From DATARR01 sp044868005 (lineage in GTDB: Bacteria; Acidobacteriota; Thermoanaerobaculia; Multivoradales; UBA5704), in the NCBI GenBank assembly GCA_044868005.1, contig JBIOVX010000131.1, positions 1 to 64,000 on the forward strand: DNA of 64,000 nt, in the 5' to 3' direction. Every line of letters starts with the position of its first letter. Positions within the stretch are counted from its first letter, which is position 1. The notes below the pieces were generated by a model. It saw only the letters and a list, made by a program, of their open reading frames with translations, made no database searches and had not been told where the DNA came from. The translations under genes were made by a program, and so were the position numbers. Below are positions 35,201-43,472 of the stretch, piece after piece.

Positions 35201-38200
35201 GCAAGGCCCTGCCCGCGCCGTCGGCGGCGCGCCTGGAGGCGGCGCGCTCGGCTTCGCCGCGCAACGCCCGGGAAGAGCTGCTGGCCGGCATCTGGCGCGA
35301 GGTGCTCGGGGTCGAGCGGGTGGGGATCCACGACAACTTCTTCCAACTCGGCGGCGACTCGATCCTCAGCATCCAGGTGGTGGCGCGCGCACGCCAGGCG
35401 GGCCTGCTCATCACCACCCGGCAGTTCTTCGATAACCAGACGATCGCCGGGCTCGCCGCCGTCGCCGGCAGCGCCGGAGACGTCGAGGCTGCCGCGGGAC
35501 CCGTCGAGGGCGAGGCGCCGCTGACGCCGATCCAGCGCCGCTTCTTCGCCGAGGAGCGGCGCCAGCCGTGGCGCTTCAACCAGGCTGTGATGCTCGCCCC
35601 GCGCGAGCGGCTCGCCGTGGCGCCGCTCGCGGCCGCCCTGGCGCTCCTCGCCGAGCACCACGACGTCCTGCGGCTGCGTTTCCCGCGCGAGGAGGAGGGC
35701 TGGCGTCAGGTCCACGCTCCGGCCGGCGCGGCAAGAGAGTCGGCGCCGCTCCTCGAGATCGACCTCGCGGCTCTGCCGGCAGCCGAACGGGCGCGGGCGC
35801 TCGACCTCGCCGCCGAAGGGCTCCAGTCGGGGCTCGATCTCGCCCGAGGCCCCCTGTTCACCGCAGCCCTGTTCCGCTCAGGAGGAGAGGTCGGCGAGCG
35901 GCTGCTCCTGACCGCCCACCACCTGATCGTCGACGGCGTCTCCTGGCGCGTGCTGCTGGAAGATCTGGCCACCGCCTATCGGCAGCTCGCCGCGGGCGCG
36001 GTGCCCGAGCTGCCGGCGAAGACGACCTCCTGGAAGCATTGGGCGGAGCGGCTGGCCGGCCATGCGCGTTCGCCCGAGTTGGCGACGGAGCTGCCTTACT
36101 GGCTCGCCCTTGCCACCCCGGTGACGCCGCTACCGGTGGATTTCGAGGAGAGCGCCGGGAACGCCAGGGCGAGCGTCTCGGTGGAGCTCGGCGCCGCGCA
36201 GACGCGAGCGCTGCTCAACGAGGCTCCCGAGGTCTACCGCACGCAGGTCAACGACCTGCTGCTGGCGGCGCTCGTCCGCGCCTTCGCGGCCTGGACCGGA
36301 GAGGGCACGCGGCGGGTCGATCTCGAGGGGCACGGGCGCGAGGAGATCTTTCCCGGCGTGGACCTCTCGCGCACCGTGGGCTGGTTCACCACCGTGTTTC
36401 CGGTAGCTCTGGCGCTGCCGGCCGGCGCCGGCCCGCGAGAGACGATCCTGGCGGTCAAGGAAAGCCTCCGGGCGGTGCCTGGCCGCGGGCTGGGGTACGG
36501 CCTGCTCCGCTATCTCGCCGGCTCCGAAACCGGCGAGCGCCTGGCCGCGCTTCCCGCGCCGCAGGTCTCCTTCAACTACCTCGGCCGCTTCGACGCGGCG
36601 GTGCAGGAGCGCGGGCTTTTCGCCTTCGCGCCCGAGGTGGCGCGCGGTTCCGAGGGGGAGGCGGTCCCGGATCGCCATCTCTTCCAGATCGACCTGCTGG
36701 TGCTGGAGGACCGGCTGCGCGTCCACTGGACGTACGATCCGGATCGCCATCTCGCCGCCACCGCCGAGCGGCTGGCGCGCGGCTTTCTCAGCGAGATCGA
36801 GGCCCTGGTCGCCCACTGCCTGTCGCCGGAGGCAGGCGGCTTCACCCCTTCCGACTTTCCGCTCGCCCGGCTCGGCCAGGCGGCGCTCGACCGCCTGCTC
36901 GGCAACGACCGCGGCGTCGAGGATCTCTATCCGCTGGCGCCGTTGCAGGAAGGGATCCTCTTCCACCGCCTCTACTCGGCGGACGCCGATCTCTATCTCG
37001 AGCAGTTCACCGCCGCGCTCGCGGGGCCTTTCGACGCCATCGCCTTCGCCGATGCCTGGCAGCGGGTCGTCGAGCGGCACACCGCGCTGCGCACGGCCTT
37101 CCTGGTCCAAGGGGTCGAGCGACCGCTGCAGCTCGTGCGGCGGGCGGCGGAGCTGCCCTGGACGGCCGAGGACTGGCGAGACCTGGCGCCGGCGGCCCTC
37201 GAGACGCGGTGGCGGGATCTCCTCGCCGCCGACCGCGCGCGCGGCTTCGATCTGACGCAGCCGCCGCTGATGCGGCTGACGCTGGTGCGCACGGGCGAGG
37301 ACCGGCATCGGTTGGTGTGGAGCTCCCACCACTTGATCTTCGACGGCTGGTGCTTCTCCCTTCTCCTGTCCGAGGTCTTCACCCTGTACGAGGCAGCGGT
37401 CGCCGGCGGCGAGACGCGACTGCCGCCGCCGCGACCGTATCGCGACTACATCGCCTGGCTCGCGCAGCACGACGAGGCCGAGGCCGAGCGTTACTGGCAG
37501 CAGGTGCTCAGCGGCTTCACGGTGCCCACCCCGGTGCCGTTCGATCGGCCGGCAGCCATGAGTGGAGGGCACGGCAGCCGGCCCGAGGATTACTACGAAC
37601 GCAAGCTTTCATTGCCGGCGCCGCAGGTCGGAGCGCTGGAGGCGCTCGCCCAGCGCTTGCAGGTGACTCTCAACACCGTGGTGCAGGGAGCCTGGGCCCT
37701 CCTCCTGTCGCATTACGCGCAGGCCTCCGACGTCGTCTTCGGCGCCGTCGTCTCCGGCCGTCCGGCCGAGCTTCCCGATGTCGAGTCCATGGTGGGCCTG
37801 TTCATCAATACCCTGCCGGTGCGGGTCGAAATCCCGGACGGCGGAGCCACGTCCGACTGGTTGGCGCGGCTGCAGGCGGGCCAGTTCGAGCAGCGCCAGT
37901 TTCAATGGACCCCTCTCGCCCGCATCCAGACGCTCGCCGGGCTCTCCACCAGTGAGCCGCTCTTCGCGAGCCTCCTCGTCTTCGAGAACTACCCTGTCGA
38001 TGCGTCCGTCTCCGAGCGGCTGGGAGGTCTGCGCGTCGGCGAGGTCGAGCTCAGCGAGCGCACCAACTATCCGCTGACGCTGATCGTTGCGGAGCGCGGG
38101 GACCTCATCCTGCGCCTGATCGCCGACCGCCGCTTCGAGCCGGCCACGGTCTGGCGCATGCTCGCTCACCTCGAGGGTCTTCTGGAGGCTCTCGCCGGGG

Positions 38201-40128
38201 ACTCCGAAAGGCCGCCGCGCTCCCTGCCGCTCCTCACGCCGGCCGAGCGCCATCAGTTGACCGTCGACTGGAGCGGCGCCCCGCCGCGCCATCCGCGCGC
38301 GGCGACGATCCACGGCCTCTTCGCCGAACAGGCCGCCCGCACGCCGGATGCCGTGGCCGTGGTCTACGGCGACGAGGAGCTGACCTACGCCGCTCTGGCT
38401 ACCCGTGCTGGCCGGCTCGCCGGCCGTCTGCTCCGCCTTGGTCTGCCGCCGGAGTCGCGGATCGCCATCGTCGCCGAGCGCTCGCCCGCGCTGATCGTGG
38501 GCCTGTTGGGAATCCTGCAGGCCGGCGGCGCCTATCTTCCGCTCGATCCGGAGCTGCCGATCGAGCGACTGGCATTTCTTCTCGCCGACGCGGGCGCGAC
38601 CGTCCTCCTGGCCGAGCGCAAGACGCTGGAATCGCTCCCCGCCGACCTGCGGCTCGACGAGATGCGGGTCCTGGCTGTGGACGGCGAGGAGGAGGAAGGC
38701 GGAACGCCGCTCCTGCCGGAGGTCGCCGCGACGGATCTAGCCTATGTGCTGTATACCTCGGGCTCGACCGGCACGCCCAAGGGAGTCGCGGTGCCGCATC
38801 GCGGCGTCGTCCGCCTGGTGGTCGGGGCCGAATGGGCGGATCTGGGGCCGGGCGAGACCTTCCTGCAGCTCGTTCATCTGACCTTCGACGTCTCCGCCTT
38901 CGAGATCTGGGCGCCGCTGCTCAACGGCGGCCGGCTGGTGCTCTATCCGGGCCGCCGTCCCGCTCTCGACGAGCTGGCCGAGGTGATCGTCCGCCATGGC
39001 GTGACGACGATGTGGCTGACCTCCGGGCTCTTCCATCAGATGGTCCACGAGAGGCTCGACGGGTTGCGGCCGCTGCGCCAGCTCGTGGCCGGCGGCGACG
39101 TGCTCTCGCCGCCGCACGTGCACCGCGCCCTGGCCGCCCTGCCCGGCTGCACCTTGATCGACGGCTATGGTCCGACGGAAAACAGCATCCTGACCACCGC
39201 GCACGCGATGACCGCCGCCGATCTGGGGGATGAGCGCCTCGAGGCCACGGTGCCCATCGGACGAGCGCTCCGCGGGACGGAGGTCTACGTGCTCGGCGCC
39301 GACCTGCGGCCGGTTCCCGTCGGCGTCTGGGGTGAGCTCGTCGCCGGCGGCGACGGCGTGGCGCGCTGCTATCTCGGACGACCGGCCCTGACCGCCGAGA
39401 GCTTCATTCCCGATCCCTTCTCGCGGGAGCCGGGCGCCCGTCTCTACCGCACGGGCGACATCGTCCGCTGGCGGCCCGACGGCGTCCTGGAGTTCCTGGG
39501 CCGGCGTGACGGCCAGGTCAAGGTGCGCGGCATCCGGATCGAGCTGGGGGAGATCGAGGCGGCGCTCGCCCAACACCCGGCGGTGCGCGCGGCCGCCGTC
39601 GTGCTGCGCGAAGACCAAGCGGAAGACCGGCGGCTGATCGCCTACGTCGCCGCCGATCCCGAGGACGCTCCCGGCCCGGCAGCGCTGCGGCGCCACCTGG
39701 CTTCCCGTCTGCCGGAGCCGATGCTCCCCGCGGCGTTCGTGATCCTCGAACGGCTGCCGCTGACGCCCGCAGGCAAGGTCGACCGGAGGGCGTTGCCGGC
39801 CCCGGATCGCATCGGCCTGCCGGAGCGGGAGTACGTTCCGCCCGCGAGTCCGATCGAGGAGCAGCTCGCCGCCGTCTGCGCGGAGGTGCTGGGCCGCGAG
39901 CGCGTGGGCATGGAGGACAGCTTCTTCGCCCTCGGCGGCCACTCGCTGCTCGCCACGCAATGGGTGGCCCGGCTGCGGGACCGCTACGGCCTCGAGGTGA
40001 CGCTGCAGATGGTTTTCGAAACCTCCAGCCTGAGGGAGCTCGCGGACCGCATCGTGGAGGAGGAGCTGGCGAGCGCGGAGAGCGGCGAGCTCGCCGAGCT
40101 GATGGCTGAATTGAAGGAGCTTTCATGA
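32227..40128 (+). CDS. NRPS: C-A-T-E-C-A-T
   Basis: A 2633-aa bimodular synthetase. An N-terminal docking helix (LTPEQRALFEKLREKQ) precedes C1 (about 40-480; HHTVTDA near 181). A5 spans about 492-995 (pocket about DALFTGVIIK, unassigned). T1 has LGGDSI (about 1044), the form usual before epimerases. The E domain is about 1095-1540 (HHLIVDG near 1231, NYLGRF late), so residue A5 should be D-configured. The next C (1565-2000, HHLIFDG, opening DLYPLAPLQEGILFH) is of the type that accepts a D-residue donor. A6 about 2008-2521 has a pocket near DVFWVGGILK, hydrophobic and Val/Ile-like. The last T has LGGHSLL (about 2573) and an acidic tail (ELAELMAELKEL). The TTG start overlaps the upstream stop; the stop overlaps the next ATG. 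Confidence 0.92.
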   Translation: MSVAGRLAALTPEQRALFEKLREKQRRAARILQPPPIRRVSGPTGEGDWPLSLDQERYWFMEQLYPSGAGLNITAATRMRGLLAPGHLAAGLSEIVRRHAAWRTAFPAVDGKPVQRVGPPRPQRLPVIDLVGLPATQREPEVLRLVNEDSAAPFDLERGPLVRSHLMRMSAGEHVCLLTVHHTVTDAISFQIAWAELAALYAAFATGVVPALPEPPVHYSDFAVWQREWLQGEVLDELTSWWRERLAGFPVTLELPTDRPRPAVFRMHGGRLPAALSREQAEGLRRLAHQEGATLFMVVLAAVAALLHRDSGQDRLILGANNANRNRPEIEAVLGCFLTQVPFAIDLAGDPSFRELLARVRRSALGSYGHQDLPFGQLVQAIQLERDPSRQPLIQALVQVLGGQASEARFAGASFEPVDAWDGRARYDLMLTLYEVPGGLAGSLEFDADLFDAATTARRIERLLLQVAAAIADPEIRLSALPVLPETVRHQVASEWNDTYRPRPAWTAPQRFVEQAARTPQAVAVVAGVEELTYGELDRRSGELAHRLRGLGIAAESRVALLLDRTLDVPVAIFGVWRAGGAYVPLDPDSPAARLADLLADAEPAVVIHRGPTPVPPAPGMWFLDLATEEPVRAMEAALPEVRPEHLAYFIYTSGTTGRPKAVMVEHGSLAATLTSFNERFPLGPGARVPHLSRYTFDASFLDLVAPILTGGTVEILSRDELLDPDHLLLVFERATIVFTVPSLVRGLIPGARERGAERFARLRAITVGGEAVSPELQADLLATFPSTDLDVVYGPTETTIICAVYRVPRGRCAERVLIGRPLPEVEARVVDSQGALVPPGLPGELWIGGPGVARGYFRREELTAERFVEVDGRRFYRTGDLVRQVPAEGGALEFLGRTDFQVKVRGFRIEPGEVEAALRAHPAVRETVVVAHPGAGGDNQLVAYWVSAEGAAPPVEDLRTFLAQILPEYMLPAIFVPLAALPLNPNGKVDRKALPAPSAARLEAARSASPRNAREELLAGIWREVLGVERVGIHDNFFQLGGDSILSIQVVARARQAGLLITTRQFFDNQTIAGLAAVAGSAGDVEAAAGPVEGEAPLTPIQRRFFAEERRQPWRFNQAVMLAPRERLAVAPLAAALALLAEHHDVLRLRFPREEEGWRQVHAPAGAARESAPLLEIDLAALPAAERARALDLAAEGLQSGLDLARGPLFTAALFRSGGEVGERLLLTAHHLIVDGVSWRVLLEDLATAYRQLAAGAVPELPAKTTSWKHWAERLAGHARSPELATELPYWLALATPVTPLPVDFEESAGNARASVSVELGAAQTRALLNEAPEVYRTQVNDLLLAALVRAFAAWTGEGTRRVDLEGHGREEIFPGVDLSRTVGWFTTVFPVALALPAGAGPRETILAVKESLRAVPGRGLGYGLLRYLAGSETGERLAALPAPQVSFNYLGRFDAAVQERGLFAFAPEVARGSEGEAVPDRHLFQIDLLVLEDRLRVHWTYDPDRHLAATAERLARGFLSEIEALVAHCLSPEAGGFTPSDFPLARLGQAALDRLLGNDRGVEDLYPLAPLQEGILFHRLYSADADLYLEQFTAALAGPFDAIAFADAWQRVVERHTALRTAFLVQGVERPLQLVRRAAELPWTAEDWRDLAPAALETRWRDLLAADRARGFDLTQPPLMRLTLVRTGEDRHRLVWSSHHLIFDGWCFSLLLSEVFTLYEAAVAGGETRLPPPRPYRDYIAWLAQHDEAEAERYWQQVLSGFTVPTPVPFDRPAAMSGGHGSRPEDYYERKLSLPAPQVGALEALAQRLQVTLNTVVQGAWALLLSHYAQASDVVFGAVVSGRPAELPDVESMVGLFINTLPVRVEIPDGGATSDWLARLQAGQFEQRQFQWTPLARIQTLAGLSTSEPLFASLLVFENYPVDASVSERLGGLRVGEVELSERTNYPLTLIVAERGDLILRLIADRRFEPATVWRMLAHLEGLLEALAGDSERPPRSLPLLTPAERHQLTVDWSGAPPRHPRAATIHGLFAEQAARTPDAVAVVYGDEELTYAALATRAGRLAGRLLRLGLPPESRIAIVAERSPALIVGLLGILQAGGAYLPLDPELPIERLAFLLADAGATVLLAERKTLESLPADLRLDEMRVLAVDGEEEEGGTPLLPEVAATDLAYVLYTSGSTGTPKGVAVPHRGVVRLVVGAEWADLGPGETFLQLVHLTFDVSAFEIWAPLLNGGRLVLYPGRRPALDELAEVIVRHGVTTMWLTSGLFHQMVHERLDGLRPLRQLVAGGDVLSPPHVHRALAALPGCTLIDGYGPTENSILTTAHAMTAADLGDERLEATVPIGRALRGTEVYVLGADLRPVPVGVWGELVAGGDGVARCYLGRPALTAESFIPDPFSREPGARLYRTGDIVRWRPDGVLEFLGRRDGQVKVRGIRIELGEIEAALAQHPAVRAAAVVLREDQAEDRRLIAYVAADPEDAPGPAALRRHLASRLPEPMLPAAFVILERLPLTPAGKVDRRALPAPDRIGLPEREYVPPASPIEEQLAAVCAEVLGRERVGMEDSFFALGGHSLLATQWVARLRDRYGLEVTLQMVFETSSLRELADRIVEEELASAESGELAELMAELKELS

Positions 40129-43100
40129 CGGACGTCCTGGCGGCCGGCGAGCTGGCCGGTCTCACGCGCGAGCAGCGGGCGCTGCTCTTCGAGCGGCTGC
40201 GGCAGAAGCGGGAGCGGCCGGCCGCGCAGGCCCGCATCCCGCGCCGCGTCTCCGGGCTCGCGCCCGTGCCGCTCTCCTTCGCGCAGGAGAGACTGTGGTT
40301 CCTCGACCGGCTGCAGCCCGGCGGTTCGGCCTACGGCCTGCCGTTCGCCATGGTGCTGCGCGGTGCCCTCGATCCGGCGGACCTGGAGGCGGCGCTGAAC
40401 GAGGTGTTGCGGCGCCACGAGGCCCTGCGCACCGTCTTCCGCGAGGTGGACCGGCAGCCCCGCCAGGTGATCCTTCCCTTCGAGCGCCGGGCTCTGCCGA
40501 GGGTGGACCTCTCCGCGCTGCCGGAGACGGTGCGCGCCGCCACGGCCCGGCGGTTGGCCCTGGAGGAGGGGCAACGCCCGTTCGACCTCGAGCGGGGTCC
40601 GTTGCTGCGCGCCGTTCTCCTTTACTTGGGAGCGGACGAGCACGGCCTGCTCCTCAACCTGCATCACATCGTCTCCGACGGCTGGTCCATGGGCGTGCTG
40701 ACGCGGGAGCTCGGCCTCCTCCATAAAACGGCGCGGCGCGGCGGCTCGTCGCCCCTTCCCGAGCCGTCCATCCAGTACGCGGACTTCGCCGTCTGGCAGC
40801 GGGAGTGGCTGCAAGGCGAGGTGCTCGCGCGCCAGCTCGGCTACTGGCGGCAGAAGCTCGCGGGCGCCGCGGTGCTCGATCTGCCCACCGATCGCCCCCG
40901 CCCTCCGGTGCGCAGCTTTCGCGGCACCGCCCGGCTGCTCGCCGTCGGACCGGAGACCCTGAAAGCTGCACGGGCCCTCGCGCGGCGGCACGACGCCACC
41001 GCCTTCATGGTCCTGGTCGCCGCGTTCCAGGCCATCCTCGGCCGCTACGCCGGCCAGGAGGATGTCGTCGTCGGCTCGCCCATCGCCAACCGCAACCGCG
41101 CCGAGGTCGAGCCGCTGATCGGCTTCTTCGTCAACACCCTGGCCCTGCGCGGGGATCTCGCGGGCGATCCGCCGTTCGCGGAGCTGATCGCGCGCGCGCG
41201 GCGCACGGCCATCGAGGCCTTCGCGCATCAGGATCTCCCCTTCGAGCGGCTGGTGGAGGAGCTGCGGCCCGAGCGGCGCCTGTCGCAGAACCCGCTCTTC
41301 CAGGTCCTGTTCGCGATGGTGGATTCGCCGCTGCGCGCCCTCAGATTCCCCGGGCTGGCCCTCTCGCAGATGGTCGTCGATCTCCCCATCAGCCGCTTCG
41401 ATCTGGAGCTCCACCTGACCGAGAGCGACGACGGAGCCACCGGTCAGCTCGTCTTCAGCACGGACCTCTTCGATGCCGCGACCGCGCTGCGCCTGTGGCG
41501 GCACCTGGAGGCGTTGCTTGCGGCCTCAATGGCTGACCCTGCCCGGCGGCTGTCGGAGATCCCGTTATTCGATGAGCCGGAGCGGCACCAGCTTCTCTTG
41601 GAGTGGAACGATACGGCGGCGGAGCTGCCGCGGGAGGACCTGGCGTCGCTCTTCGCCGCGCAGGCGCGGCTGCGGCCGGACGCCGTGGCCGTGACTGCCG
41701 GCGAGGGAGACCTCACCTTTGCCGAGCTGGATCGGCGGACGGACCGCCTCGCCCGGCGGCTGGCAGCCGCCGGCGCCGGTCCCGAGTCGCGGGTCGCTCT
41801 CCTCGCGCAACGCTCGCTCGCCTTGATCGTGGGATTTCTGGGCATCACCAAGGCCGGCGGCGCCTATGTGCCCCTCGATCCCGCGTACCCGGCCGAGCGG
41901 CTCGCCTGGATGGTGGCGGACTCCGGCGCCCGGGTGCTCCTCGCTGAGCCGGCGCTGCTCGCCGCGTTTCCCGAGTTGGCAGGACCGGCGGCGGTGGTGG
42001 AATTGACGGCCGATCCCGTGGATGCCGCAGGGCCCGATCCGGCAGGGCCGCTGCCTGACGGCCTCGCCTACGTCATCTACACCTCCGGCTCGACCGGCCG
42101 GCCCAAGGGCGTCGGCGTGACCCACCGCAACATCGTGAGGCTGGTGCGCGGCAGCGGCTTCGCCGATCTCGGCCCGGACCAGGTGTTCCTGCAGCTCACC
42201 CCCACCTCCTTCGACGTCTCCACGCTGGAGATCTGGGCGCCGCTGCTCAACGGCGGTCGCCTGGCCATCTTTCCGCCGCGCCGGCCGTCCCTGGAGGAGT
42301 TGGGAGAGGTGGTCTGCCGCTTCGGCGTGACCTCCCTGTGGCTGACCGCCGGCCTCTTCCATCAGATGGTGGACGGCCGCCTCGAAACCCTGCGGCCGCT
42401 GCGGCAGCTTCTGGCGGGCGGCGACGTGCTCTCCCCGCCGCACGTCCGCCGCGCCCTCACGGAGCTGCCCGGCGTCACCCTCATCAACGGCTACGGGCCG
42501 ACCGAGGTGACCACCTTCATCACCTGTTTTCCGATGACGGAGGCGGGGCAGGTCGAGGCGACCGTATCCATCGGGCGGCCCATCGGCAACACGCGGGTCC
42601 ATGTGCTCGGCAGGGACCTGCGGCCGGTCCCCTGCGGCGTCTGGGGCGAGCTCTGCGCGGGTGGCGACGGCGTAGCCCGCGGTTATCTGGGCAGGCCGGA
42701 GCTCACCGCCGAGCGCTTCGTGCCCGATCCCTTCGCGGAGCCCGGCGGGGAAGGCTCGCGGCTCTACCGGACGGGCGACATCGTGCGTTGCCTGGCGGAC
42801 GGCCGGATCGAGTTCCGCGGCCGCAGCGACGGGCAGATCAAGCTGCGCGGTATCCGCATCGAGGTGGGCGAGATCGAGAGCGCTCTCGCCCGCCACCCGG
42901 AGGTCGCGGAGGCGGCCGTGGCCGCGCGCGAGGCCGGCGACTCCGCCGACCGTCGCCTCGTCGCCTACGTGGTGCCACGGGAAGCCGCGGCGGGCGAGCC
43001 GCCGGCGGAGCGGCAGCGGCGGCTGGTGCCGGAGCTGCGGCGGTTCCTGGCTTCGGTGCTCCCGGAGTACATGCGCCCCTCCGTCTTCATGCTCCTCGAT

Positions 43101-43472
43101 GCCCTGCCGCTCACCGCCAACGGCAAGATCGATCGGGCGGCCCTCCCCGCGCCCGAGCGTCCCGCGGGCGCCGAGACCTGGATCGCTCCTTCCACCCCGC
43201 TGGAGGAGCTGCTGGCGAAGATCACCGCCGAGGTCCTGGGCGTGGAGCGGGTAGGGATGGCGGACAACTTCTTCGATCTCGGCGGGCACTCGCTGCTCGC
43301 CACCCAGTTCGTCTCGCGGCTGATCCAGGATCACGGCATCGGGGTGACGCTGCAGATGGTCTTCGACGCGGCGACCCTGGCCGACCTCGCCGACCGCCTG
43401 GTCCAGCAGGAGCTCACGGAAGTCAGCGACGAGCTTCTCGACGAGATGCTGAACGAAATGGAGGGCCGGTGA
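40125..43472 (+). CDS. NRPS: C-A(Val)-T
   Basis: An 1115-aa single-module synthetase. Docking segment at residues 10-32 (LTREQRALLFERLRQKRE), C domain about 40-475 (HHIVSDG near 180), A domain about 489-1009 and a carrier with Ser about 1056 (DLGGHSLL), ending in an acidic helix (ELLDEMLNEMEG). The A pocket reads about DVLWLGGTFK, differing from the valine code DALWLGGTFK only at the second position, so L-valine is a good prediction. Start ATG overlaps the upstream stop by 4 nt and the stop overlaps the next ATG by 1 nt (TGATG), indicating translational coupling. Confidence 0.93.
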   Translation: MTDVLAAGELAGLTREQRALLFERLRQKRERPAAQARIPRRVSGLAPVPLSFAQERLWFLDRLQPGGSAYGLPFAMVLRGALDPADLEAALNEVLRRHEALRTVFREVDRQPRQVILPFERRALPRVDLSALPETVRAATARRLALEEGQRPFDLERGPLLRAVLLYLGADEHGLLLNLHHIVSDGWSMGVLTRELGLLHKTARRGGSSPLPEPSIQYADFAVWQREWLQGEVLARQLGYWRQKLAGAAVLDLPTDRPRPPVRSFRGTARLLAVGPETLKAARALARRHDATAFMVLVAAFQAILGRYAGQEDVVVGSPIANRNRAEVEPLIGFFVNTLALRGDLAGDPPFAELIARARRTAIEAFAHQDLPFERLVEELRPERRLSQNPLFQVLFAMVDSPLRALRFPGLALSQMVVDLPISRFDLELHLTESDDGATGQLVFSTDLFDAATALRLWRHLEALLAASMADPARRLSEIPLFDEPERHQLLLEWNDTAAELPREDLASLFAAQARLRPDAVAVTAGEGDLTFAELDRRTDRLARRLAAAGAGPESRVALLAQRSLALIVGFLGITKAGGAYVPLDPAYPAERLAWMVADSGARVLLAEPALLAAFPELAGPAAVVELTADPVDAAGPDPAGPLPDGLAYVIYTSGSTGRPKGVGVTHRNIVRLVRGSGFADLGPDQVFLQLTPTSFDVSTLEIWAPLLNGGRLAIFPPRRPSLEELGEVVCRFGVTSLWLTAGLFHQMVDGRLETLRPLRQLLAGGDVLSPPHVRRALTELPGVTLINGYGPTEVTTFITCFPMTEAGQVEATVSIGRPIGNTRVHVLGRDLRPVPCGVWGELCAGGDGVARGYLGRPELTAERFVPDPFAEPGGEGSRLYRTGDIVRCLADGRIEFRGRSDGQIKLRGIRIEVGEIESALARHPEVAEAAVAAREAGDSADRRLVAYVVPREAAAGEPPAERQRRLVPELRRFLASVLPEYMRPSVFMLLDALPLTANGKIDRAALPAPERPAGAETWIAPSTPLEELLAKITAEVLGVERVGMADNFFDLGGHSLLATQFVSRLIQDHGIGVTLQMVFDAATLADLADRLVQQELTEVSDELLDEMLNEMEGR

